Shown here: positions 52,523 through 59,993 of the stretch, in pieces
How the letters are laid out: every line of letters starts with the position of its first letter
How positions within the stretch are numbered: position 1 is the stretch's first letter
Assembly: GCF_044596045.1 (NCBI RefSeq)
Contig: NZ_CP138995.1
Location: forward strand, 2,852,001 to 2,916,000
Direction: 5' to 3'
DNA: 64,000 nucleotides
Source of the DNA: Flagellimonas sp947499585
GTDB lineage: Bacteria > Bacteroidota > Bacteroidia > Flavobacteriales > Flavobacteriaceae
The notes under the pieces: model-generated
Told to the model about the DNA's origin: nothing
Seen by the model: only the letters and a program-made list of their open reading frames with translations
Database searches by the model: none
Made by a program: the position numbers and the translations under genes

Positions 52523-53092
52523 TTGTGGTTGAACAACAATAAAGTAGTCATTACAGGAGCACCGGGAACAGGAAAAACATCTATCATAAATGGGTTGGAA
52601 GACAAAGGTTATTATTGTTTTCACGAAATTATCAGGGATATGACCTCAAATGCAAAAAAAGAAGGAGAGGCGGAAGCATTTGTATCCAACCCTTTGGTCT
52701 TTGTAGAGGATGCTTTACAGTTCAATAAAGATTTACTTTCTGGCAGGGTGCAACACTACAAAAATTCATTAGAATTAGACGTTCCTTTTAGTTTCTTTGA
52801 TCGTGGTGTTCCGGATGTCCTTGCATATATGGACTTCTTTGATCAAACGTATCAGGAAGAATTTATTTCTGCTTGTGAGGACCATCGCTACGACTCCATA
52901 TTTATTGTGCCCCCGTGGCAAGAGATTTACATATCTGACAACGAAAGACTGGAAACATTTGATGAGGCAGAGAAAATTCACGAGGCTCTAGTCAACACCT
53001 ATACTAGGTTTGGGTACGATCCCATTATTGTACCAAAAAACCCAGTTTCTGATCGTATAGCATTTGTTTTGGAAACACTTAATCCTAACTAG
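52523..53092 (+). CDS. P-loop ATP-binding protein, AAA-like kinase fold
   Basis: 189 residues. The Walker A is ITGAPGTGKTSI near residue 10, followed by CFHEIIRDM and a Walker B-like FSFFDRGVPDVLAYM. The layout resembles nucleotide/cofactor kinases of the AAA_28-type group. No ATG is available; TTG at 52523 (or TTG at 52529) must be used, as the P-loop begins only eight codons later. Its stop overlaps the RecQ GTG start by one base, so it is coupled to recQ. The substrate is unknown. Confidence 0.8.
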   Translation: MWLNNNKVVITGAPGTGKTSIINGLEDKGYYCFHEIIRDMTSNAKKEGEAEAFVSNPLVFVEDALQFNKDLLSGRVQHYKNSLELDVPFSFFDRGVPDVLAYMDFFDQTYQEEFISACEDHRYDSIFIVPPWQEIYISDNERLETFDEAEKIHEALVNTYTRFGYDPIIVPKNPVSDRIAFVLETLNPN

Positions 53093-54984
53093 TGCAAAAG
53101 GAAGCTAAAACCATTTTAAAAGAGTACTGGGGTCATGATGGTTTTAGAGGGTCTCAAAAAGAAATCATTGATACTGTTTCAGATGGGAAAGATGTATTGG
53201 CATTAATGCCCACTGGAGGAGGAAAATCTGCTTGCTATCAAATTCCGGCCTTGTTAAAAGATGGTATTTGCATTGTTGTTTCACCTTTAGTTGCTTTAAT
53301 ACAAGACCAAGTAAGTCAGTTAAAAGAAAGAGGTATCAAAGCTCTTGCGCTTACTGGTGGTATTTCTTTTGAGGAGTTAAACGACCTTTTAGATAATTGT
53401 CTGTACGGGAATTATAAGTTTTTGTATTTATCTCCTGAACGTCTTCAGCAATCCATAGTTCAGGAAAGAATAATGGAAATGAACATAAATGTTATCGCTA
53501 TTGACGAGGCACACTGTATCTCTCAATGGGGAAACGATTTTAGACCTGCTTACTTAGATTGTGCCATTCTTAAAGACTTAGCTCCAGATGCCCCTATGAT
53601 TGCACTCACCGCTACCGCAACACCGAAGGTGGTGGAAGATATTGTTGAAAACCTACGGTTAAATCAGGCTAAAATATTTAAAGATTCCTTTTCTAGGTCA
53701 AACATTGTTTTTAAAGTAAAAGAGACAGAAGACAAACGCTATCAGTTAAAAAAATACGTGAGTGCCAACCCTGGAAGTTCAATTGTCTATGTGCGTTCCC
53801 GTAAAATGTCTTTGTTTCTTTCTGAGTTTTTGAACAAAAATGGTTTTAAAGCCTCGTTTTTTCATGGTGGGATTTCAAGAGCTGAAAAAGAGCAAAGGTT
53901 AGAGCATTGGTTAAAAGAGAAAGTAAATGTTATGGTTGCTACCAACGCTTTTGGGATGGGCGTGGACAAACCTAATGTGCGGCTGGTCGTGCATTATCAA
54001 ATACCAGATAGTTTAGAGAGTTATTTTCAAGAAGCAGGAAGAGCAGGAAGAGACGGTAATACATCAACAGCTATTCTTCTTACTACAAAAGAAGATGAAG
54101 AATTGGCAAAACAACAATTTTTATCCTCTTTGCCAGATGTTGATTTTGTAAAGAAACTATATATGCAGTTGAATAACTATTTTCAGATTTCTTATGGGGA
54201 ATCAACTGCAGAAACCTTTGCATTAAAATTCAATAAGTTTTGTAAACGATATGAGTTTAATCCTAACATGGCTTATAACGGATTAAGGATTCTTGACCAA
54301 AACTCCGTAATTGCATTGTCCGATACTTTTAATGAAAAGACTGCACTCAAATTTGTAGCTTCAAAAGCAGGTATTTTTGAATATCTAAAAAACAATCGTA
54401 AAAAGGCTCCTATCATTCAAACCATTCTGCGTACTTATGGAGGAATAACAGATTATGAAACGAAAATAAATCTTCATCTATTATCCAAAAAAACTGGAGT
54501 ACAAGAAAAAGTCATTAAAAAAATACTGGAACAATTACACAAAGATGGTATTGCAGAGTATAAAAATATCACAAGTGATTTAGAGGTTACTTTTTTAGTG
54601 CCTAGAGAGGACGATCGTACCATTAACCTGTTTGCAAAAAAAATTAGAGATTTCAATACTGTAAAACAGGACAATATGACCTCCATGTTGGATTATGTAA
54701 AAAACACGAAAGTATGTCGCAGTGTTTTCTTACTAAACTATTTTGGAGAAAAAGCAAAAGATAAATGCGGTACATGCGATATTTGCACAAAAAAGGACAA
54801 TGTGCCCTCAGGCACATTAAAAGATAGGGTATTTGACCTCTTGAAGACGGCTCCGCATACCTCTAGACAATTAATGCAAATAGTTGAAGGTGAAGAAAAG
54901 ATAGTACTACAGGTGCTACAAAGATTGTTAGAGGACGAATTAATTATATTGAATCAGAAGAATGAATACATCATCAAAACATAA
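53092..54984 (+). CDS. recQ: ATP-dependent DNA helicase RecQ
   Basis: 630 residues. The superfamily II motifs are in order: ALMPTGGGKSACYQ (I), VSPLVALIQDQ (Ia), AIDEAHCISQWGNDFRP (II with the RecQ aromatic loop), LTATAT (III), SIVYVRSRK (IV), FGMGVDKPNVRLVVH (V) and QEAGRAGRDG (VI). The zinc cysteines are in KVCRSVFLL and KCGTCDIC near 555-575. A winged helix closes the protein and no HRDC domain is evident. It unwinds recombination and replication intermediates. The start is GTG at 53092, overlapping the ATPase stop. Its end overlaps fmt by 23 bases. Confidence 0.94.
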   Translation: MQKEAKTILKEYWGHDGFRGSQKEIIDTVSDGKDVLALMPTGGGKSACYQIPALLKDGICIVVSPLVALIQDQVSQLKERGIKALALTGGISFEELNDLLDNCLYGNYKFLYLSPERLQQSIVQERIMEMNINVIAIDEAHCISQWGNDFRPAYLDCAILKDLAPDAPMIALTATATPKVVEDIVENLRLNQAKIFKDSFSRSNIVFKVKETEDKRYQLKKYVSANPGSSIVYVRSRKMSLFLSEFLNKNGFKASFFHGGISRAEKEQRLEHWLKEKVNVMVATNAFGMGVDKPNVRLVVHYQIPDSLESYFQEAGRAGRDGNTSTAILLTTKEDEELAKQQFLSSLPDVDFVKKLYMQLNNYFQISYGESTAETFALKFNKFCKRYEFNPNMAYNGLRILDQNSVIALSDTFNEKTALKFVASKAGIFEYLKNNRKKAPIIQTILRTYGGITDYETKINLHLLSKKTGVQEKVIKKILEQLHKDGIAEYKNITSDLEVTFLVPREDDRTINLFAKKIRDFNTVKQDNMTSMLDYVKNTKVCRSVFLLNYFGEKAKDKCGTCDICTKKDNVPSGTLKDRVFDLLKTAPHTSRQLMQIVEGEEKIVLQVLQRLLEDELIILNQKNEYIIKT

Positions 54985-55930
54985 TAATCCTTTACGAATT
55001 GTATTTATGGGCACTCCCGACTTTGCAGTGGGAACTCTAAAAAGCATTCTAGACGCTGGCCTTGATGTTGTAGGTGTAATCACAGCTCCGGATAGACCAG
55101 CAGGTAGGGGTAGAAAAATTCAAGAATCAGCGGTTAAACAATTTGCGGTTGCACATGATCTAAAAGTATTACAGCCTACAAACCTTAAGGATGAAGGGTT
55201 TTTGGATGAACTAAGAAATCTAGGTGCAAATCTTCAGGTAGTGGTTGCTTTTAGAATGCTGCCCAAAGTCGTTTGGCAAATGCCCCAATACGGAACGTTT
55301 AACCTTCATGCTTCTCTCCTACCCCAGTATCGTGGTGCGGCTCCAATAAATTGGGCCATCATTAATGGTGAAACAGAAACGGGCGTAACTACATTCTTTA
55401 TCGATGACAAAATTGATACAGGAAACATTATACTTCAAAAAACCGAAGCAATATATCCGGAAGATAATGTGGGTACACTGCATGATAGGTTAATGGAGCT
55501 TGGTGCTAAACTAGTTGTGGAAACCTGTCTGCAAATTGCCAACAATGATTTTTCAACCACTGCACAAAAAGAATTTGATGATTTAAAACCAGCCCACAAA
55601 ATTCATAAAGAAACCTGCCAAATAAATTGGAACGCTCCATTGAACAAAATACAGGACTTTATAAGAGGCCTGAGTCCTTATCCCGCTGCGTGGACACATT
55701 TGATAAATAATGGAAAGGAAGAAGGCATGAAAATTTATAAAACAAAAATGGAACCTTGCGAACATGAGCATCCTATCGGTAATCTTTTTTCAGATAAAAA
55801 GACTTTAAAAGTTGCTACAAAAGGAGGATATCTTCAAATTCTTGAATTACAATTACCAGGGAAGCGAAAAATGCAAGTATCTGAAATTCTGAATGGTCTA
55901 AATTTTGATAAAACTGCTCATCTTCGCTAA
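54962..55930 (+). CDS. fmt: Methionyl-tRNA formyltransferase
   Basis: 322 residues; formylates initiator Met-tRNA. N-terminal RIVFMGTPDFAVGTLKSIL, the folate-binding/catalytic region with FNLHASLLPQYRGAAPINWA and the Asp in FFIDDKIDTGNI, and the C-terminal OB-like domain with IRGLSPYPAAWT are all present. The start ATG at 54962 lies inside the last codons of recQ. Full-length and normal. Confidence 0.95.
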   Translation: MNTSSKHNNPLRIVFMGTPDFAVGTLKSILDAGLDVVGVITAPDRPAGRGRKIQESAVKQFAVAHDLKVLQPTNLKDEGFLDELRNLGANLQVVVAFRMLPKVVWQMPQYGTFNLHASLLPQYRGAAPINWAIINGETETGVTTFFIDDKIDTGNIILQKTEAIYPEDNVGTLHDRLMELGAKLVVETCLQIANNDFSTTAQKEFDDLKPAHKIHKETCQINWNAPLNKIQDFIRGLSPYPAAWTHLINNGKEEGMKIYKTKMEPCEHEHPIGNLFSDKKTLKVATKGGYLQILELQLPGKRKMQVSEILNGLNFDKTAHLR

Positions 55931-56032
55931 GCCCTTACTATCACTAGGCTTGCAAATGACCCCATTTTTTTTCAACTTTATCAACAAACCTTTCAAGTTA
56001 TTAACAAAAAGCCCTATTTCCCTTGGTTTTAC

Positions 56033-56062
56033 TTGCGTTAAAAGCAAATCCATATAAATTTG
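56033..56062 (+). promoter_or_regulatory. Promoter of the HU gene (TTG-N19-TAAATTTG)
   Basis: TTG at 56033-56035, 19-base spacer, TAAATTTG at 56055-56062: a full match to the Bacteroidota consensus. It gives a leader of about 37 bases before the ATG at 56107. Confidence 0.78.
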
Positions 56063-56106
56063 TTTAGCATTAAAATTATATTAACAACAATTAATTTAAT
56101 TCCATT

Positions 56107-56379
56107 ATGAACAAAACAGAATTAATCGATGCTATGGCAGCCGATGCGGGCATCACTAAGGCAGCAGCCAAAAAAGCATTGGAATCTTTCTTAGGAAATG
56201 TAGAGGGATCACTTAAAAAAGGAAACAGAGTTTCTTTAGTAGGTTTTGGTTCTTGGTCAGTATCCAGGAGAAACGCAAGAGATGGTAGAAACCCACAAAC
56301 GGGACAAACTATCAAGATTGCAGCTAAGAACGTTGTAAAGTTCAAAGCAGGAGCAGAATTGAGCGGCTCTGTAAACTAA
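56107..56379 (+). CDS. HU family DNA-binding protein
   Basis: A 90-residue histone-like protein. N-terminal helices NKTELIDAMAADAGITKAAAKKALESFLG and the DNA-binding arm VSLVGFGSWSVSRRNARDGRNPQTGQTI are typical of HU-beta. It shapes the nucleoid. It is transcribed alone, with a consensus promoter and its own terminator. Confidence 0.96.
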   Translation: MNKTELIDAMAADAGITKAAAKKALESFLGNVEGSLKKGNRVSLVGFGSWSVSRRNARDGRNPQTGQTIKIAAKNVVKFKAGAELSGSVN

Positions 56380-56403
56380 TCAATTAGATTTTCAGATATA
56401 TAG

Positions 56404-56436
56404 AAGCACTTCTTTTAAAAGAAGTGCTTTTTTATT
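56404..56436 (+). terminator. Rho-independent terminator of the HU gene
   Basis: AAGCACTTC, loop TTTTAAAA, GAAGTGCTT, then a T run. The stem is perfect and can be extended through TTTT/AAAA. Confidence 0.9.
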
Positions 56437-56504
56437 TTAACAAAGTTGTAGTTTTTTGTAATTATCAGATATTATATTACATTTAGAAATAAGAATGTTG
56501 CACT

Positions 56505-57065
56505 ATGGTTAGCGATGAACCTAAAAAAGGGAAATTATTGGTTGCGGAACCCACACTAACTGGTGATGTTTCTTTTAATCGGTCTGTAGTCTTACTCGCT
56601 GAGCATAACCATGAAGGTTCTGTAGGGTTTATCCTGAATAAACCATTGGATTACAATATATGTGACCTTATTTCTGAGATTACAATTCCCTTCAAAGTTT
56701 TCAATGGTGGGCCTGTGGAGCAGGACAACCTATATTTTATTCATAAAGTTCCTGAACTTATTGATGATAGCATCGAAATTTCGGATGGTATTTTCTGGGG
56801 AGGTAATTTTGAGAAAACCGTTGAGCTTATCAATAACAAAACCATTTCGGAACAAGATATCCGTTTCTTTTTGGGGTATTCTGGTTGGGACTCTAGCCAG
56901 TTAGACCAAGAGCTTTCTTCAAAATCATGGGTAGTAGTGCAAAATGAGTATGAAAGCAGCATCCTAGAAAAATCTTCCAATGCATTTTGGAAGGAGAAAA
57001 TGGTGGAATTGGGTGGTGATTATTTATTATGGTCCAATGCCCCTGAAAATCCCTCTCTAAACTGA
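56505..57065 (+). CDS. YqgE/AlgH family protein
   Basis: 186 residues. The family hallmark GKLLVAEPTLTGDVSFNRSVVLLAEHNHEGSVGFILNKPL is at the N terminus, followed by FNGGPVEQDNLYFIH and FFLGYSGWDSSQLDQEL. The name comes from an alginate regulator, but the general function is not established. No signal peptide. It converges on the aminotransferase gene with one base between. Confidence 0.93.
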   Translation: MVSDEPKKGKLLVAEPTLTGDVSFNRSVVLLAEHNHEGSVGFILNKPLDYNICDLISEITIPFKVFNGGPVEQDNLYFIHKVPELIDDSIEISDGIFWGGNFEKTVELINNKTISEQDIRFFLGYSGWDSSQLDQELSSKSWVVVQNEYESSILEKSSNAFWKEKMVELGGDYLLWSNAPENPSLN

Positions 57066-57066
57066 T

Positions 57067-57912
57067 TTAGCCAATTCTAGCTTTGGCATTCAATTTTCCC
57101 AAAAGATTTTTTGCAACAGTATTAGTATATTCTTTTTTCCGGTATTTGTATATAGGTCTTATACCCTGAATGCTATTTGTTATAAAAAGTTCATCTGCTT
57201 TTTGAAGTTCAAATGGTGATATGGATTCTTCCAACAATTGATAATCCTCAGTAGAGTCAATTATTTCCATTAGTTTTTTTCTAATAATACCATTCAAACA
57301 GCCATCATCTAAAGGTGGTGTTTTTATAATATTCCCTTTTATCAAGAAAAGGTTTCCGTTAATGACTTCAACAACCTGTTTATCATTATTGATTAGCAAA
57401 CAATTATTATATCCATTTTCTTTTGCGTAAACACTTGCCACAACATTAAGTATTTTATTGGTGGTTTTTAAGTTGGAGAGCATGTCTTTGTTCACAAAAT
57501 AATCTTTGAACAGCTCCACTTCATAACTTACCTCATCGATAAGATAAAACGGAGATTCCAACGAGCTTGTTTCTATAACAAATGAAACTTCATTAGTTGT
57601 GGGATTGTACAATCCTCCTTCGTTCCTAAAAACGGTCAATCTAACCCTAGCTGGCTTTGCTTCAAAACCATTTTCAGTGATAGTTTTTATAATCTCTTCT
57701 TCAAGAAACTCCAAAGTAAATTCCATAGGGATTTCCATTCTTAGGATCCGCATGGAGGCCATCAACCTAAAATAATGATCTTCCCAAAAAAAGATAGTAC
57801 CATTAATGCACCTAACAGTTTCAAAAAGAGCATCACCGTACTTTAGTCCCCTATTGTTATAATTGAAAATACTTTTTTCTTCTGAAAAAAGTTTGCCGTT
57901 AAAATTGACCAT
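57067..57912 (-). CDS. Aminotransferase class IV (4-amino-4-deoxychorismate lyase / branched-chain type fold)
   Basis: 281 residues, fold type IV PLP protein. It has GDALFETVRCINGTIFFWEDHYFRLMASMRILRM at the start (Arg for the carboxylate), the PLP lysine in SNLKTTNKILNVVAS, the Glu in VVEVINGNLFLIKG, and the phosphate-binding LNGIIRKKLMEI. The group includes BCAT, D-amino-acid aminotransferase and PabC; no partner pabA or pabB genes lie nearby, so PabC is one option only. It is followed upstream by a START-like gene. Confidence 0.85.
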   Translation of the reverse strand: MVNFNGKLFSEEKSIFNYNNRGLKYGDALFETVRCINGTIFFWEDHYFRLMASMRILRMEIPMEFTLEFLEEEIIKTITENGFEAKPARVRLTVFRNEGGLYNPTTNEVSFVIETSSLESPFYLIDEVSYEVELFKDYFVNKDMLSNLKTTNKILNVVASVYAKENGYNNCLLINNDKQVVEVINGNLFLIKGNIIKTPPLDDGCLNGIIRKKLMEIIDSTEDYQLLEESISPFELQKADELFITNSIQGIRPIYKYRKKEYTNTVAKNLLGKLNAKARIG

Positions 57913-57966
57913 AAAAAAAGCCTTGAAAAAATCAAGGCCAAATATACGTTTTAGTTAAGAACCCTT

Positions 57967-58350
57967 CTATTTTGATCCAAGTACTTGTTTAAGATCCGAT
58001 ACTTGGTTTTCCCAAAGCATTTTTGCCTCATCCACTTCATCCTCATCAGCAAAATCAGTTATGAACAAAGAAACATCCTTAGTAATTTCGTCTACAATGA
58101 TGCGCATTTCAAAAAAGCTGTCGTCTTCATTTTCTTCCCAAGAAAACTTAACAAACTCATCACTTTTTCGTTTCAACATCTTTGCATTTTCCTCAGAACC
58201 ATCCCAAATAAAAGTGAACATTTCACTACGGGAATTTACATTGTCTGCATACCATTCAGATAAACCAGAGGGAGTGGAAATATATTGGTAAAGCAACTGT
58301 GGAGAAGCTTGAATAACAAACTCTATTTCAAATTTAATCTTATCACTCAT
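57967..58350 (-). CDS. START-like domain (SRPBCC superfamily) protein
   Basis: 127 residues from the ATG at 58350; the frame opens at TTG 12 bases earlier. The helix-grip fold is visible as KIKFEIEFVIQASPQLLYQYISTPSGLSEWYADNV, then FTFIWDGSEENAKML and a C-terminal helix LWENQVSDLKQVLG. It belongs to the AHSA1/START-like type that is frequent in Bacteroidota. Its ligand is unknown. It lies 54 bases upstream of the class IV aminotransferase gene and may share its transcript. Confidence 0.85.
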   Translation of the reverse strand: MSDKIKFEIEFVIQASPQLLYQYISTPSGLSEWYADNVNSRSEMFTFIWDGSEENAKMLKRKSDEFVKFSWEENEDDSFFEMRIIVDEITKDVSLFITDFADEDEVDEAKMLWENQVSDLKQVLGSK

Positions 58351-58435
58351 TATAGTGCTCAATTTTTCCTTTCAACATTTGATATAATTCGGGAAGATAT
58401 AAAAATAAATATCAAATAATAAATTAATTTGAATT

Positions 58436-58466
58436 TTGATTGAGCAAAAATTAAACTTTATATTTG
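58436..58466 (+). promoter_or_regulatory. Promoter of tRNA-Met (TTG-N20-TATATTTG)
   Basis: TTG at 58436-58438, 20-base spacer, TATATTTG at 58459-58466. The flanks TTTTGATTGA and TTTGCACCCGCTTAA match those of the tRNA-His promoter almost exactly. Confidence 0.82.
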
Positions 58467-58486
58467 CACCCGCTTAACGGCACCAT

Positions 58487-58563
58487 GGCGAGGTAGCTCA
58501 GGTGGTTAGAGCGCAGGATTCATAACCCTGAGGTCGGGGGTTCAAGTCCCCCTCTCGCTACCA
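58487..58563 (+). tRNA. tRNA-Met (anticodon CAT), elongator type
   Basis: Begins GGCGAGGTAGCTCAGG, with the anticodon loop TTCATAA, the T arm GGGGGTTCAAGTCCCCC and an encoded CCA end. The acceptor stem starts with a G-U pair and not the C-A mismatch of initiators, so it is an elongator. The anticodon stem CAGGA/CCCTG leaves A31 opposite C39. A tRNA-Ile2 with a CAT anticodon cannot be fully excluded. Confidence 0.93.
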
Positions 58564-58564
58564 T

Positions 58565-58594
58565 AAACCCTTGAAATTCAAGGGTTTTTTGTTT
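58565..58594 (+). terminator. Terminator after tRNA-Met
   Basis: AAACCCTTG, loop AAATT, CAAGGGTTT with a T run afterwards, starting two bases after the CCA end. Confidence 0.85.
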
Positions 58595-58886
58595 TATAGG
58601 GATTAAACACATTCGTTCCAAAAACCTTAGAGTGCAAAGCAAGGTTATTACGAAAATTGTGCATCTTAAATTACACAACATCTCTGATTCTTAGCTCATT
58701 CATTCAACATTTGATAGGAAATGAGAAGTTGAAATCAGTTATTAAAGAACCTCTGTTAAAGCCAAGGTTCTTTAATTACAACTATAGAGGTTTTAATAGT
58801 CTAGTCCAAAATGGTTCATTACGGCATGATAGTCATTTGTATCAACGTCTGCATTTTTCATAATTTCCATTTTTAAAGTATAAATT

Positions 58887-59309
58887 TTATTCAGCTTCAA
58901 TTTCCTTTTTAGCGCTTGTCTTGTTATAAATTTTTATAAACCCATCTGCCACCTCATGTGCTAAAATCAGTTGATTCTTATTGATTCTTATTGAATTATT
59001 AAATGACTCTCCTTTGCCGATATCGAGTATATCTTTATAGCCTTGCCCGGAATAACGCGCCTTAGATTTTGTTAAATGATAGGTTCTGGTGGATTTCAAA
59101 GAATCATTTTCATACCTGTTAAACCTACACTCAGGTGTAAATTCTATGACGATTTTCTTCTTTATTGGAAACCCTCGCCCAGTTATACCTCCGCTTGTTT
59201 GTACCAACTGCCATTTTCCTATTACTCTTTCTTGAAGTGATTGAGAGAATACTTGGCTATTGAACCCTAGATTTGTTATTAAAAAAATTAGTATTAATAT
59301 GTTTTTCAT
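58887..59309 (-). CDS. Small secreted lipocalin-like protein
   Basis: 140 residues with a signal peptide (MKNILILIFLITNLGFNSQVFS). The start of the mature protein, ERVIGKWQLVQTSGG, is typical of lipocalin-like folds (GxW). A CRFNRYENDSLKSTRTYHLTK strand region follows. The C-terminal tail SAKKEIEAE is charged. No function is known. It is the most 3' gene of the minus-strand envelope set and is separated from the next by 85 bases; a weak hairpin near 59351-59382 could separate transcripts. Confidence 0.65.
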   Translation of the reverse strand: MKNILILIFLITNLGFNSQVFSQSLQERVIGKWQLVQTSGGITGRGFPIKKKIVIEFTPECRFNRYENDSLKSTRTYHLTKSKARYSGQGYKDILDIGKGESFNNSIRINKNQLILAHEVADGFIKIYNKTSAKKEIEAE

Positions 59310-59350
59310 ATTGCTTCCTCTTTCTGCGAGTAATAACGTTTTAAGAAATT

Positions 59351-59382
59351 AAGTGGTTTTCTTAAATCAAAGAGAGCCACTT
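59351..59382 (-). terminator. Weak hairpin between the two small secreted-protein genes
   Basis: AAGTGG (59351-59356) pairs with CCACTT (59377-59382), and the inner bases TTTTCTT/AAAGAGAG extend it with G-U pairs. No strong T run follows on the minus strand, so it could be a weak terminator or a processing site. Confidence 0.3.
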
Positions 59383-59394
59383 GATCCAACCTTC

Positions 59395-59955
59395 TTAAAT
59401 AAGCTTGGCCTCTTTTGAGATAGCAAGACTAACCCCTACGGTATATCCATTTTTTTGGAATGATCCGGTAATTAAAATGCTTTCATTTTGGTATAGCACA
59501 TTAACATTGGATAAAATGCCAACAATTTCGCCAGTTGAACCGCTTTTCCAATTTAGTTTTACATTTCTTTTGTCAACCTTTCCCTGACTGTCTTGGTGCA
59601 CATAAATTCTCACCTCGTTGCTTTGGTTATTGTCATTACGTTTTCCTTTAGGGTTGGCCTGAATATAGTCACGACCTTTATAGGCAATAATTATGCTGTT
59701 ACGAAATGAAAGATCTAAGGAAGAGGCCACATCGCCCTTTTTTGGAGCTTTAAGAATCGTTAATGACCCGGTCATAAAATAGGCTCTTTTATTGCCTAGA
59801 ACATCTTTCATAATACTTGAAAGATCTATCGGGTCATCTACATTAACCGTTGTCGAGGAGTAACTTAAATTCATCTTTTGAATTTTCAAATCGTTGGCCT
59901 TAACTGAAAAGACCATACATACTACTGCGATTGTACTTAAAATTGTTTTCATCAT
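59395..59955 (-). CDS. Secreted protein of unknown function, envelope locus
   Basis: 186 residues from the ATG at 59955; the frame opens with TTG at 59967. A signal peptide (MMKTILSTIAVVCMVFSVKA) is clear. The mature protein looks like beta sheet, with YFMTGSLTILKAPKKGDVASS, RNSIIIAYKGRDYIQANPKG and VLYQNESILITGSFQKNGYTVG. I do not recognise a family. It follows the OmpA lipoprotein gene by 38 bases on the same strand, so it is probably in the same operon and may be a partner in the envelope. Confidence 0.65.
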   Translation of the reverse strand: MMKTILSTIAVVCMVFSVKANDLKIQKMNLSYSSTTVNVDDPIDLSSIMKDVLGNKRAYFMTGSLTILKAPKKGDVASSLDLSFRNSIIIAYKGRDYIQANPKGKRNDNNQSNEVRIYVHQDSQGKVDKRNVKLNWKSGSTGEIVGILSNVNVLYQNESILITGSFQKNGYTVGVSLAISKEAKLI

Positions 59956-59993
59956 TTTTAGTTTCAAATAATTAATAGTTATGGGGAACTATT

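Noticed and set aside
58657..58863. 68-residue plus-strand ORF in the gap after tRNA-Met
   Set aside because: It starts at GTG, has no recognisable motif, signal or neighbouring gene on its strand, and the sequence looks like ordinary AT-rich intergenic DNA.
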